The notes: generated by a model not told the origin, from the letters alone. Positions 18,901 through 27,522 are shown, counted from the stretch's first letter. The stretch: DNA of 64,000 nucleotides from JAZKDW01 sp040387375 (GCA_040387375.1 JAZKDW010000010.1:62001-126000); one strand, 5' to 3'. Translations and numbers: made by a program.

Positions 18901-19122
18901 GGCCATGACAGTCTCGATCGGAAAGCTGATGCGCTGCTCGGTTTCCAGCGGTGAATAGCCGGGCGCCGACGTATTGATCTGCACCTGGACGTTGGTGATG
19001 TCGGGTACTGCGTCGATCGGCAGCTGCGAATAGCTGTAGACGCCGTAGCCGGCCATGCCCAGCACGGCCAGCAGCACCAGCCAGCGGTGCTCGATGGCGA
19101 ATTGAATGAGGCGTTCAAACAT
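15898..19122 (-). CDS. czcA: Heavy-metal efflux RND pump CzcA
   Basis: 1074 aa inner-membrane RND transporter of the HME family, with about 12 transmembrane helices. The proton-relay and metal-specificity segment DFGIIIDGAVVIVEN carries the acidic residues typical of Co/Zn/Cd pumps. Other family landmarks are present, such as ADIPDVTNVQVQ-like PDITNVQVQINTSAPG near residue 40 and SGVAVLNGLVMISFIRN near the C-terminus. It works with CzcB and CzcC to export divalent cations. The order czcI-czcC-czcB-czcA on the minus strand is canonical. Confidence 0.95.
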   Translation of the reverse strand: MFERLIQFAIEHRWLVLLAVLGMAGYGVYSYSQLPIDAVPDITNVQVQINTSAPGYSPLETEQRISFPIETVMAGLPHLDQTRSLSRYGLSQVTVIFKDGTDIYFARQLVNERIQDAKSRLPAGIDPAMGPISTGLGEIYLWTVEAREGAKKPDGTPYTPTDLREIQDWLIKPQLRNVAGVTEINSIGGYAKQYHVAPTPEKLASYGLTLQHVVTALERNNGNVGAGYIEKRGEQYLIRAPGQVRSMEDIRNIILGTVQGVPIRIRDVAEVEVGRELRTGAATENGREVVLGTVFMLIGQNSRAVSQAVDRKMVEINRTLPDGIHAITVYDRTVLVDKAINTVKKNLVEGAVLVIAVLFLFLGNIRAALITAAVIPLAMLFTFTGMVSNHISANLLSLGALDFGIIIDGAVVIVENCVRRLAHAQSRLGRPLTRAERFHEVFAASREARRPLLFGQLIIMIVYLPIFALTGVEGKMFHPMAFTVVLALLGAMILSVTFIPAAVALFIGNKVNEKENPLMRVATRAYEPLLARVMANKPVVLTFVAAVLVLSALIGSRLGSEFVPNLNEGDFAIQALRIPGTSLSQSVAMQQQLERTLKAEFPEIERVFARTGTAEVASDPMPPNISDGYIMLKPVDQWPAPRKTRDELLAAVQATVNKIPGSNYEFSQPIQLRFNELISGVRSDVAVKVFGDEMETLNATANSIAAVMQKIPGAAEVKVEQTTGLPMLTVNIDREKTARYGLNIGDVQDNIAMAIGGRETGTLFQGDRRFDIIVRLPEYLRSDLEALKRLPIPLPSAAGNGQQTSYLPLGEIASIELAPGPNQISRENGKRRIVVSANVRGRDLGSFVADAEQQIRQQVKVPAGYWTTWGGQFENLQSAAKRLQIVVPVALLLVLTLLFAMFNNLKDGILVFTGIPFALTGGIIALWMRGIPLSISAAVGFIALSGVAVLNGLVMISFIRNLREEGRSLDSAIHEGALTRLRPVLMTALVASLGFVPMAIATGTGAEVQRPLATVVIGGILSSTILTLLVLPLLYQLAHRRDPEEVVDDLGLHQPVKRPALWKRWRWSVSGKGA

Positions 19123-19140
19123 GATGGTGTCTTTCCCGCA

Positions 19141-20706
19141 TTAATGCGTGTGTTCGGCGCTGGCCTTGCCAAGCTCCGACTTGACCACGAAGCTGCCGGC
19201 GCCCGCGTATTGCGCGCCCGGCTGCAAGCCCTTGACGATCTCGACCTGCTTGCCGTCGCTGCGCCCGGTCGTGACCGGTTGGGCGATAAACCCGCCCGGC
19301 ACGCGCAGGAAAACGACGGTCTTGTCGTTAACCGTCTGGATAGCATCGGCCGCCACCGCTACCGGGACATCGGCGTCGCCGGCATTGATGTCGACATTGA
19401 CGAAGAGTCCGGGCCGCCATGCCCCCTGCGGGTTGGCCAGCACGATGCGGGCCTTGGCGGTGCGAGTTTGTTCGCCCAGCAAGGCGCCGACATACGACAC
19501 CTTGCCGCCGGTCTGCGCATCGAATGCCGTTGCCTTGACGCTCGCGTCTGCGCCCACGCGCACCAGAATGAGCTGATTGGCCGGCACCGCGATCTCGGCC
19601 CACACGGTTGAGAGGTCGGAGATCGTAAACACGTTGGCGTCTTCCTTCACGGATTCCCCCAGCGCGATGTGTTTTTCCACCACCATGCCATCGAACGGTG
19701 CACGGATGGCATAGCGACTCAGCGCGCCCTGGGTGGCGCCGCCGGCGCCGAGCGCATTGAGTTTTTGCTGTGCGTTGCGGGTGGCGATTTCCGCTTCCCG
19801 CAGGGCCTGCTGCGCTTGCTGGTAATCCTGTTGCGCCGAGATCTTTTCTTCCCACAGTTTTTTTTCACGCGCGTGGGTGATCTGTGCCAGTGCCAAACGC
19901 TGCTGTGCCGTCATTAACGCGCTGCGTTGCTCGGAGACGTCGCCGCTGGTGATGACGGCGATGACTTGTCCTTTCTTGACCGGCTGGCCCAGACTGGCCT
20001 GGACTGATTCGACCACGCCGGCAAAGCGTGGCACGACGTGCGCGGTGCGGTCTTCGTTGAACTTGATTTCACCGGGAAATTGCGCACTGTTCCGGATGTG
20101 CGCCGGACCGGCGGTCTGGACCGTGACGCCGCTGCTGCGCATTTGGGCATCCGACAGCGCGATTTTGCCTTCCTGCTGCGAGAACGTGAAGACGTGCTGC
20201 GCATTGCCGACCTGCGCTGTGATCGTTGCTTCGAACACATGGGGCTCGGGAATCGGCAGCGTACTCTTGAGCGCCTCCTTTTCCGGTACGAATGGAATGT
20301 CCTGTTTCGACCCATCGGGCCTGGCCAGGGTCACCGATACCTGGCCGGCCGCCGGTGCCAGCGGCTTGCCACCTTTGTTCAGATAGGCCAGGAAACGGGC
20401 GCTGCCGCCTTCTTCGGCGAGCACCATCTCGATACTGACATCGTCCTTTGTGAACAGCTGGCCACCATGCGGTCCTTTGAACGCGGCACTTTCAGGATGT
20501 CCGGTGTCGGTGTGGTCTGCGGCCTCCTTGTGTCCGGCCTCGGCATCGGCGTGCGCCTTTTCGTCGTCGTGCCCGTGGCTCGCTTCCGCTTGGACGGCAT
20601 GGTCATCGCCGGCGGGTGCCGGCTTGTCGACCATCAGGATCAGTGCGGCAAGCAACGCTGCAACGATGATGATGACGGCGATGCTTGTTTTTTGTCTGGT
20701 ATTCAT
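19141..20706 (-). CDS. czcB: Heavy-metal efflux membrane fusion protein CzcB
   Basis: 521 aa periplasmic adaptor. It has an N-terminal membrane anchor (about 8-26), then a His/Asp/Glu-rich stretch (35-70, with repeated HGHDDEKAH-like and DHTDTGH segments) likely to bind metal, then a lipoyl/hairpin region with coiled coil (ALMTAQQRLALAQ to TRNAQQKLNAL) and a beta-barrel. It connects CzcA to CzcC. An 18-bp gap separates it from czcA and 11 bp from czcC. Confidence 0.94.
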   Translation of the reverse strand: MNTRQKTSIAVIIIVAALLAALILMVDKPAPAGDDHAVQAEASHGHDDEKAHADAEAGHKEAADHTDTGHPESAAFKGPHGGQLFTKDDVSIEMVLAEEGGSARFLAYLNKGGKPLAPAAGQVSVTLARPDGSKQDIPFVPEKEALKSTLPIPEPHVFEATITAQVGNAQHVFTFSQQEGKIALSDAQMRSSGVTVQTAGPAHIRNSAQFPGEIKFNEDRTAHVVPRFAGVVESVQASLGQPVKKGQVIAVITSGDVSEQRSALMTAQQRLALAQITHAREKKLWEEKISAQQDYQQAQQALREAEIATRNAQQKLNALGAGGATQGALSRYAIRAPFDGMVVEKHIALGESVKEDANVFTISDLSTVWAEIAVPANQLILVRVGADASVKATAFDAQTGGKVSYVGALLGEQTRTAKARIVLANPQGAWRPGLFVNVDINAGDADVPVAVAADAIQTVNDKTVVFLRVPGGFIAQPVTTGRSDGKQVEIVKGLQPGAQYAGAGSFVVKSELGKASAEHTH

Positions 20707-20717
20707 CTTCTCTCCGG

Positions 20718-22001
20718 CTACTTCTTGATGTCGCTGATGCCGACGATGCGATCGACGTCGGTGGCGGCGCGGTGGGTTTCTGATAGCGCGCGCAAATATT
20801 GGGATTGGGCTTGCAGGAGCGTGCGTTGTGCATCGAGCACTTCCAAAAAGCTGAACTTGCCGAACTCAAAGCCCGTGGTCGCCGCGTCATAGGCGCTTTG
20901 TGCGCCCGGCAAGATGTCACCGCGCAGCAAATGAACTTCCTGGCGTGCGGTATTGAGCCGTTCATGGGCCTGCGTCAGGTCGGCGCCCAGACGTATTTCG
21001 ATCGCAGTCAGCTCGTCGTGTGCCTTGGCTGTCCGGCTGACCGCTTCCTGCAGATTGCCCTGGTTGCGGTCGAACAATGGCAGCGGAATGAATACGCCGA
21101 AAATGGCTTGCGTGCGTCCCAGCTGCTCGTCGCGCTTGGCGCCGACGCTGAGCGTGATGTCCGGTGTCTGCCGCCCCCGTTCGACCTGCGATAGCGCCTG
21201 GCGTCGCTCAACCTCGATGCGGGCGCGTATCAGATGCGGCGATTGCCGCAGCCGTTGCACCAGCTCGCTCAGGTTGGGTAAGTCAGGCAGCCTGTCAACT
21301 TCGCCCTCGACACGTTCGAAGCCGGGCCGGAGGCTTCCCCAAGTCGCGGCGAGCCGCTTGCGGGAGTTGGCCAGCTCGCTCGCGGCCTGCGCCAGTTCGA
21401 TCCGCACGCCCGATTGCGCGACACGGGCCCGGGTCTCTTCTACCGGCGAGATCTTGCCGGCGATGACACGCCTGGACGCCGCAGAGGTAGCCTGTTGTGC
21501 GAGTGCCACCGATGACTGTGCCAGGCGGTGGCGTTCCTGCGCAATCAGCACTTCATGGAAGGCTGAAATGACTGCCGCACGCACATCCGACCGCTTGGCC
21601 GCGAGTTCAGCCCGGGCCGCGTCGCGGCTGCGTTCGGCCGCGGTCACGCGTGCCTGGCGCTTGCCGCCCAGTTCGATCGGCTGGTTTAGTTGCAGCGTGG
21701 TGGTGCGGGTGGCCTTTTGGGTATCCTCGACGGCAGCGGCCAGTTCGGGATTGCGCCACAAGCCCGCCTGGTGCACCGCGCCATCGTTGGCGTCGACTTC
21801 ACGCCTGGCCACCGCAATTTCCGGATTGGCTTCGAATGCCAGGTCCAGTGCCGCTGGCAAGGACAGGATGCCGGCGGGAGAAATGGCGGATGCGGCAACA
21901 AAAACGGGGGCCGTGCGCCCGGGACTAACGGTTTGCGCTTGCGCAAACGCGGCAACGTGTACCAGCGCCGCCAATGAAAGCGGCCAAAACAACTTGTGCA
22001 T
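20718..22001 (-). CDS. czcC: Outer-membrane efflux channel CzcC
   Basis: 427 aa with a cleavable signal peptide (about 1-22, ending near AFAQAQ). It has two TolC-type outer-membrane efflux repeats rich in helical coiled coil (LDLAFEANPEIAVARREVDA and ARIEVERRQALSQVERG). As the outer-membrane channel of the CzcCBA complex it completes the trans-envelope pathway. A 97-bp gap separates it from czcI. Confidence 0.94.
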   Translation of the reverse strand: MHKLFWPLSLAALVHVAAFAQAQTVSPGRTAPVFVAASAISPAGILSLPAALDLAFEANPEIAVARREVDANDGAVHQAGLWRNPELAAAVEDTQKATRTTTLQLNQPIELGGKRQARVTAAERSRDAARAELAAKRSDVRAAVISAFHEVLIAQERHRLAQSSVALAQQATSAASRRVIAGKISPVEETRARVAQSGVRIELAQAASELANSRKRLAATWGSLRPGFERVEGEVDRLPDLPNLSELVQRLRQSPHLIRARIEVERRQALSQVERGRQTPDITLSVGAKRDEQLGRTQAIFGVFIPLPLFDRNQGNLQEAVSRTAKAHDELTAIEIRLGADLTQAHERLNTARQEVHLLRGDILPGAQSAYDAATTGFEFGKFSFLEVLDAQRTLLQAQSQYLRALSETHRAATDVDRIVGISDIKK

Positions 22002-22098
22002 CGAATTCTCCTTGTTGAATGGACAAAGGAATCCGGCAACACGCGCTAGTGCCTACTGGGAATGAGGGGAAGTAGAGAAGGAGAGCGAGCGTGCCGGA

Positions 22099-22458
22099 TC
22101 AGACGGCACGCATCCACTTGGGCCGCTCGGGCCTGTCAGGTCGAATTGACGCCAGAAAAACCGTTTTGGCAAACGCCGGTGCTGCTTGCGGTACATCTGC
22201 CGACGCGGTAGTCGACTGCACGGTGATCATGCCAAATGCGCTGGCGAAACAAAACGTGCAATCCATATCGACCTGGATCGGCGCATCGGCGGACGTTTTG
22301 TCGGCAGCCTTGATTTTATGCTGATGATAGTGATGACCGAAGTGCTGCGCTGCCGTCCCGCTTTCATGCTTGCAATAGCTGCTCACCGCAGCCCAGGAAA
22401 CCTGGAGCGGGAGAACCAGCAGCATGAGAATGAGGCACAGACGTCGCATAAATCGCAT
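22099..22458 (-). CDS. czcI: CzcI-like small periplasmic metal-response protein
   Basis: 119 aa with a signal peptide (MRFMRRLCLILMLLVLPLQ, ending near VSWA). The mature part has the CzcI signature: YCKHESG, then a His cluster (HFGHHYHQH) and later CTFC, all plausible metal ligands. CzcI precedes czcC in the Cupriavidus-type operon and is thought to modulate its expression. Only 39 bp separate its start from the ycgR stop, so the czc promoter must lie there or inside the ycgR 3' end. No czcRS regulator is present in the window. Confidence 0.85.
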   Translation of the reverse strand: MRFMRRLCLILMLLVLPLQVSWAAVSSYCKHESGTAAQHFGHHYHQHKIKAADKTSADAPIQVDMDCTFCFASAFGMITVQSTTASADVPQAAPAFAKTVFLASIRPDRPERPKWMRAV

Positions 22459-22497
22459 TATAGCTGCTGCAGAGTGGTCACGGTTGCGGATGACGTT

Positions 22498-23262
22498 TCA
22501 CCCCAATCCGCTCATCCGCGCATTCTGCTCCCGCTCCAGATTGAGAATATACCGCTGCACCGCCGCCATCATCGGCCGCGGCAGATCGAGGAACAGGCAG
22601 CCGAGCCGCCGCACTGTCTTGCCATTCGCCAGCCTGACGTTACGCGAATTTCTGATCTGCAGGTTGGTGACGATCGGGCTGGCGCCGGGCAGGTCGATCC
22701 GGCACTGTTCATAAATGCGCCCGACGGTGTCGTCCAGCGCCATCGTCTCGTCGATGAGCGCAATCCCGCCACCGCTTACATTCTGCAAGGCCAGGGTGAT
22801 TTGCGCGCTGTCCGGGCCATTGTCATTCTGCAGCCGAATGGTGCAGCGGACCGGCTCGGTGACCGGTATCGGCACGCGAAAACTTTCGCGCCGCTGCAAG
22901 CGGATCAGGCTGGCCGGGATCTCCATGCGCAGGGCGGGGCGGCTCTGGTATTCGCAGATTTCCGCACGTTTGACTGAAAATACGATACGCACGCGGTCCA
23001 GCACGGTTTCAAATGTGATCTCGCGGCTTTCCGCGATACGCTGGTAACCGAGCACGCCGGGTGCGCCGCTGACGATCAGGCTGCCGTCGGGTTCATGCAC
23101 TTTCAGGATGGCGGTAACCAGGCTTTCTTCGCCGCCGTCAAAGTTCATGTGCAGCAACTGCTGGCGCACCGCCAGGCTGCGCAGCAAGGTGATGATTTCC
23201 TGGCGCAAACGGATCCGGTAGGGCTCCAGTTCGTCGGTTTCCGGCTCGATATTAAACATCAT
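22498..23262 (-). CDS. ycgR: YcgR-like flagellar brake PilZ protein
   Basis: 254 aa. It has a YcgR N-terminal domain (about 10-120) and a C-terminal PilZ domain with the c-di-GMP motifs RRESFR and NVSGGG. YcgR binds c-di-GMP and slows the flagellar motor. The start is uncertain: ATG 23262 (MMFNIEPETDE, with AAAGAAG upstream) overlaps the FlhB-like gene by 11 bp; an in-frame ATG at 23304 would add 14 residues. It is the last gene of the fliD-side cluster before the czc island. Confidence 0.88.
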   Translation of the reverse strand: MMFNIEPETDELEPYRIRLRQEIITLLRSLAVRQQLLHMNFDGGEESLVTAILKVHEPDGSLIVSGAPGVLGYQRIAESREITFETVLDRVRIVFSVKRAEICEYQSRPALRMEIPASLIRLQRRESFRVPIPVTEPVRCTIRLQNDNGPDSAQITLALQNVSGGGIALIDETMALDDTVGRIYEQCRIDLPGASPIVTNLQIRNSRNVRLANGKTVRRLGCLFLDLPRPMMAAVQRYILNLEREQNARMSGLG

Positions 23263-23575
23263 CTTCTTTGGTTTTATTGTGATTGACTCTTGATTCCGTG
23301 CCATCCGGCTGCTGCGCAGCTTCGATATGATATAGCCATGCAAGCAATTCCGCCACGGCTCGATACAAGGCGGGCGGAATGTCCTGGTCCAGTTCGACCT
23401 GCATCAGCAGCGCGACCAGTTCTTTCGATTCATGCACGAAGACGCCGTGCTCCCTGGCGCGCGCAATGATTTCCTCGGCAATCAGCCCGCGGCCCCTGGC
23501 CACCACCTTCGGAGCGGCGTCGCCGGCCTGGTAGGCGAGCGCGACGGCATGCTGCGGCGGTTTATTCGGCTGCAT
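23252..23575 (-). CDS. Small FlhB-like protein (C-terminal export-switch domain only)
   Basis: 107 aa, corresponding to the cytosolic C-terminal part of FlhB (AVALAYQAGDAAPKVVARG, IIARAREHGVFVHES, IPPALYRAVAELLAWLYHIE) with no membrane domain. The autocleavage motif NPTH is replaced by PPQH, so self-cleavage is not expected. Stand-alone FlhB C-terminal proteins (FlhX/YlqH class) are known and can partly replace the FlhB C-terminus. It overlaps fliK-like (14 bp) and ycgR, indicating one operon. Confidence 0.88.
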   Translation of the reverse strand: MQPNKPPQHAVALAYQAGDAAPKVVARGRGLIAEEIIARAREHGVFVHESKELVALLMQVELDQDIPPALYRAVAELLAWLYHIEAAQQPDGTESRVNHNKTKEDDV

Positions 23576-24728
23576 GCTGTTTTACCCGCAGTGCGTCCAG
23601 CGGCAATCCGGCCGCTTCCATCGAGGCGGCGAGTGCGGCGCCGTGCGTGCGCAAGGTCTCGGCCGCGGCATCGGACGCGGTGTGTACCTGCACCTGCACA
23701 TGTCCTGCGGCCAGCCGTATCGTGGCCGATACCGGGCCCAGCGATGGCAGCGAAAAATGCACGGTGCTCTGCCACGACGGGAGCGCTTCCGGGGCATCCC
23801 GGTCTGGCGCGTGTTCGCTGACTTCCCATGACAGCGGCTGGTTGGGCCAGAGTTCGCCTTGCCATGCCACCCGGCGGTGTTCCAGCGTGTCCAGTTGCAG
23901 GTTGATCAGGCGCGCCGACTCGGGGCCGGGCGCGGATAGCTGCGACACGCTGTCAGGCTCATGGTTTTCCGCTGCCGGACTGCGCGGCGCGGCCGGCTGG
24001 GGAGCCTCTTCCGGCGGCAGGTCGGGCGCGCCGCTGGCAGGGACGGCAAGCTTGTCCGCGGCGCTGGCATGCGGCACGGGGGGAGGCGGCGTTTCGCTTG
24101 CAGGCGCTGTTGACGCCGTGGTGGCGGTCTGGTTTTGCGGCTCCAGCAGCAGCACTGCCAGCGGGCGGGAGCCGGCGGCCCACTGGCCGACATGCGATTC
24201 GTAGAACAGGCCGCTGCGCGCCAGCGTGTTTTCCAGAGCGCTTGCGATCACTGCGGTGCCGGCTGCGGGCGAGGCCACCAGCGGCGCCTTGCCGACCAGC
24301 GTGGCGGGCGCGCTGTCCTGCCGGACTGTCTGCAGCAGGTTGCCGATCAGGCGGCCGGTGTTGCTGAGCGTGGTGGTGTCAGCGCCGGCCTGCCGGATGG
24401 GGGCGGCGCTCGCCTGCTGTAGAAGGAAAGTCGGGCGCGGCTGTTTTGCGACCAGTGTCAGGTCGAGGGAAGCGCCGACCCGGGTGCCGGCCGGCAGGCG
24501 CATGCGGGCGTCCGGAAGCGGGCTCTTGTCGCTTTGGGAATCGGCAAGCCGTACCAGGAAGCTGCCATCGTTCAGGCGCGACAATATCTCGGCCTGGAAC
24601 TGCTTGCCAACAGCAATCCTGCTCAGGCGCTCGAATGCTTCCTGGCGTGGATCCGCCACCGATGCCGCTGGTGCCAGCGGCTCGAGCCAGGCCACCGGCC
24701 GGCTGCCGCTTGTGATCCGGTCAACCAT
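23562..24728 (-). CDS. FliK-like hook-length control family protein (second copy)
   Basis: 388 aa with a Pro/Ala-rich central region (about 200-260) and a C-terminal Flg_hook domain (WQSTVHFSLPSLGPVSATI, VQVHTASDAAAETLRTHG). It differs from the canonical FliK at 8668-9909 in having an ordered N-terminal part (FERLSRIAVGKQFQAEILSR). Its position between fliT (5-bp gap) and the FlhB-like gene suggests it acts with that protein; hook-length control by this copy is not demonstrated. Confidence 0.85.
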   Translation of the reverse strand: MVDRITSGSRPVAWLEPLAPAASVADPRQEAFERLSRIAVGKQFQAEILSRLNDGSFLVRLADSQSDKSPLPDARMRLPAGTRVGASLDLTLVAKQPRPTFLLQQASAAPIRQAGADTTTLSNTGRLIGNLLQTVRQDSAPATLVGKAPLVASPAAGTAVIASALENTLARSGLFYESHVGQWAAGSRPLAVLLLEPQNQTATTASTAPASETPPPPVPHASAADKLAVPASGAPDLPPEEAPQPAAPRSPAAENHEPDSVSQLSAPGPESARLINLQLDTLEHRRVAWQGELWPNQPLSWEVSEHAPDRDAPEALPSWQSTVHFSLPSLGPVSATIRLAAGHVQVQVHTASDAAAETLRTHGAALAASMEAAGLPLDALRVKQHAAE

Positions 24729-24733
24729 CGGCG

Positions 24734-25069
24734 TCAGTTGCGCGGCGCGGCGCCGTAGGCTTTGGAAAGCTTGTGTTCGGCGCCGGCGCTATTGATCATT
24801 GCCGACAACTGCGCCATCCACGGTTCGGTGATGTCGCGGATCGCGCGGTCGTGCGCCAGGATCTGGTGGATGATGCGTACCTTCTGTTCCCGCACCGGAT
24901 CGGGCAGCGCTACCGCGGTGTCCTGGTTCCTGATGATTTCCACATGGCTGGCGCAGTTCGATTCGAGCTCGCAGAACTGTTCCCAGTCACGCGCCCTGGC
25001 GGCGACCAGCATCTGGTCCGTGAGGTCGGAAACCGCCTGGTAAAGGGTAATGACTTCTTCAATTCTCAT
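24734..25069 (-). CDS. fliT: Flagellar export chaperone FliT
   Basis: 111 aa helical protein beginning MRIEEVITLYQAVSDLTDQM, with WEQFCELESNCASHVEII and a C-terminal helix that includes EPWMAQLSAMI. These fit FliT, the chaperone for the cap protein FliD. The gap to fliS is 13 bp, in the standard fliD-fliS-fliT order. Confidence 0.87.
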   Translation of the reverse strand: MRIEEVITLYQAVSDLTDQMLVAARARDWEQFCELESNCASHVEIIRNQDTAVALPDPVREQKVRIIHQILAHDRAIRDITEPWMAQLSAMINSAGAEHKLSKAYGAAPRN

Positions 25070-25082
25070 GATGGACGGGCGT

Positions 25083-25517
25083 TCAGGGAATGGGTCGGTG
25101 GAGCGGAACGATAGCCTGGCTGCCTGGCGGCGCGCCGATGCCGTCCCAGGCGGATTTCAGTTCCGACAGCAGACGGTATACCTCTTCCAGCATGTCTGGC
25201 TGGTTCTTCAGGTTGGCCATCAGCAGCCGCCGGTTCATGTAGTCATACAGTGCGTCGAGACTGTGGGCAATGTCGCCGCCAGCCTCCTTGTCCAGGCTCG
25301 CGCGCAAGCCATTGTCAATGATCGAGATGGCCCTGGATATCGACTGCCCCCGGTGCTGGATGTCGCCGGCGCGCATGCCCTGGAGGGCGGAAGATACCGC
25401 CACCAGCGCACCTTCGAACAGCATGACGATCAGTTGATGCGGGCTGGCCGCCGCAACACCGGTTTCGATGCCGACCCTGGCGTAGGCGTTCGCACCATTC
25501 TTGGCTGCTCCGAACAT
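25083..25517 (-). CDS. fliS: Flagellin export chaperone FliS
   Basis: 144 aa. The FliS signature is clear: YARVGIETGVAAASPHQLI, VMLFEGAL, GDIQHRGQSISRAISII and LDALYDYMNRRLLMAN. FliS binds the C-terminus of flagellin in the cytoplasm and prevents early polymerisation. It lies 12 bp after fliD. Confidence 0.95.
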   Translation of the reverse strand: MFGAAKNGANAYARVGIETGVAAASPHQLIVMLFEGALVAVSSALQGMRAGDIQHRGQSISRAISIIDNGLRASLDKEAGGDIAHSLDALYDYMNRRLLMANLKNQPDMLEEVYRLLSELKSAWDGIGAPPGSQAIVPLHRPIP

Positions 25518-25529
25518 GGTGGGATTTCC

Positions 25530-26999
25530 TTATTGGTTGTTTTTGGACAGGTTGGCCAGCTGCTGTGTCAGGAAATTTCCGGTCGACAGCATGCTGCTGA
25601 TGGAAACGTCAAGCGCGGTAAATTGGGCGCGGTAACGCTTCTCCGTATTGGCCAGGCGATCGGATACGCGCGTCATGCTTTCGGCCAGGGTCTTGAGCGA
25701 GGCATTGATGCCCTCGGTGCGGGAGGCGATGGTGCCGACCGTGCCCAGCTGCGCATCGACCAGCTTGTCGAAGCGATACGCATATCCCTGGGTGTCGCTG
25801 GTGGCGCCGTCGGCGGCGAACAGGGTCGCGATGTCGCTGAAATTCTTGTCGATCGCGCCTTGCAGTTTGGTGCTGTCAATCGCCATCAGACCGTCTTTTT
25901 GCAGGCTGACACCGACTTGCGACAGCAGCGTGAAGGCGCCGGCGCCGGCGGCAACGGGGGTCGACAGGACGCTGCGTATCTGCGATTCGATCGTGCGTAC
26001 CGAGGACTCGCCATTCAGGATCGCGGCCTGTTTTGTGGCCGGGTTGTAGGCGGTGGCTTCCTTGAATATCTTCGTAATGTCGTTGTAGGCCTTGACGAAG
26101 GCTTCGACGCCGGCGGTCACCGCCGCGGTGTCACGCGCCACGGTGATATTGGTCGGACTTCCGGTATTGGCTTTTAACAGGTTCAGGGTCACACCCTGGA
26201 TCACATCGGCGACGGTGTTGGTGGCCTTGGTGACGTTAATGCCGTCGACTTTGAAAGCGGCATTCTGAGCGCTGGCTGTTTGCGTGAAACCCTGACCGAG
26301 ATCGTTGTCCGGCGCGTGACTGAGCAGGCTGGAGATGGCTGCATCGCCTGTCACCGATATGTTCAGGCTGTTGGCCTCACCGGTCGCCTTTACCGTCAAT
26401 GCCAGGCGATAAGGGGTCGCGCCGCCGTCGTTGACGATCGTCGCGCTGACGCCGATATCGGCCTTGTTGATCGCATCCCGGATATCGGAAAGGGAACTGT
26501 TGCCGGCGACGGTGACGGTCTTCGCAGTTGCGCCGTTGCTGGCGTAGGCGGCGCCCGTGTAGCGGCCGCTCGCGGCATCGAAGCTGCCGCCGTTGATGGT
26601 GCCGAAGCCAAAGCTGATGACCGTGGTGGCGCCAGTGCCGATTGCGGCCGTGCTGCTGGCCTGGCCGGCGCTCGCCAGTTTTTGCGCCTGCGCGAGTTTG
26701 CTGACTTCCAGCGTGTAGACACCGGCCGTGGCGCTGACGCCGGCGCTGGCGGTGGCTATGCTGGTATCGGCGGGCACGACGCGCATGCCCTGGAATTTGC
26801 TGGAATCGGACAGGCCGCGCATCGCGGTCTGGAATTGCGACAGCGCGCCCTTGAGCGTGCCGAAACCGGACAGCTTGGCCTGGAAGCTCGCTTCTTTTTT
26901 TGCCAGCAGCGTGAGCGGCCGTTGCTCGATCGACATCAATTGACTGACGATGCTGTTGACGTCGAGGTTGGAACCGATACCCGGGGATGAAATTGCCAC
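25530..26999 (-). CDS. fliD: Flagellar filament cap protein FliD
   Basis: 489 aa, with the FliD N-terminal domain (ISSPGIGSNLDVNSIVSQLM) and C-terminal domain (DKLVDAQLGTVGTIASRTEG). FliD forms the pentameric cap that inserts flagellin at the filament tip. Translation begins at GTG 26999 with an AGGAG ribosome-binding site about 7 nt upstream. The C-terminus ends in polar residues (LANLSKNNQ). Confidence 0.95.
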   Translation of the reverse strand: MAISSPGIGSNLDVNSIVSQLMSIEQRPLTLLAKKEASFQAKLSGFGTLKGALSQFQTAMRGLSDSSKFQGMRVVPADTSIATASAGVSATAGVYTLEVSKLAQAQKLASAGQASSTAAIGTGATTVISFGFGTINGGSFDAASGRYTGAAYASNGATAKTVTVAGNSSLSDIRDAINKADIGVSATIVNDGGATPYRLALTVKATGEANSLNISVTGDAAISSLLSHAPDNDLGQGFTQTASAQNAAFKVDGINVTKATNTVADVIQGVTLNLLKANTGSPTNITVARDTAAVTAGVEAFVKAYNDITKIFKEATAYNPATKQAAILNGESSVRTIESQIRSVLSTPVAAGAGAFTLLSQVGVSLQKDGLMAIDSTKLQGAIDKNFSDIATLFAADGATSDTQGYAYRFDKLVDAQLGTVGTIASRTEGINASLKTLAESMTRVSDRLANTEKRYRAQFTALDVSISSMLSTGNFLTQQLANLSKNNQ

Positions 27000-27133
27000 G
27001 TGCGACTCCTGCGAAAAACAAACTATCCGTAATGTACCTACCGGAGCGCCAGCCTGAACCCGAGTCTAGGGGGGGATTTGCCGCTCTGTTTCAGGCAAGC
27101 GGAGACGGTGATCTGAATAATGCGGCTTGCCGC

Positions 27134-27505
27134 TCAGGCTTGTTGCCTGATCAGTTTGCCGAGCACCTGGTCCAGCGACCTGGCAATTTCCAGCGCTTCA
27201 GCCGAGGGGATCTGGCGGATCAATTCACGCGTTTCGAGATCAACCACTCTGACCACAGGCCGCTCGCTATCCGCATCAAGCGTAAATTCGAGGCCTTGCG
27301 ACAGCGATTGCATGGATTTGTTTATGTCTTGTACTGCCTGCTTCACGTCGTCTGCCGAAATTGCCGGCGCCGCTGTTGTTACCGCGTCAACGGTTTGTAC
27401 CGCGACCGCCGGCACAGGAATTGTTGCGGGCGCTGCGATCGTGTGCGCATTGTCGGCTGGCCGCTGAAGATTGATGGTGTTGTTGCCGGTTGCTGCGATA
27501 TCCAT
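27134..27505 (-). CDS. flaG: FlaG family flagellar protein
   Basis: 123 aa. The FlaG core covers about residues 55-120 (VKQAVQDINKSMQSLSQGLE, RPVVRVVDLETRELIRQIPS). FlaG proteins influence filament length or cap function and usually sit between fliC and fliD, as here. The start has TAGGAG upstream. The fliC-flaG gap holds a hairpin (27523-27556). Confidence 0.92.
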   Translation of the reverse strand: MDIAATGNNTINLQRPADNAHTIAAPATIPVPAVAVQTVDAVTTAAPAISADDVKQAVQDINKSMQSLSQGLEFTLDADSERPVVRVVDLETRELIRQIPSAEALEIARSLDQVLGKLIRQQA

Positions 27506-27522
27506 GATGGTGCTCCTAAAAT

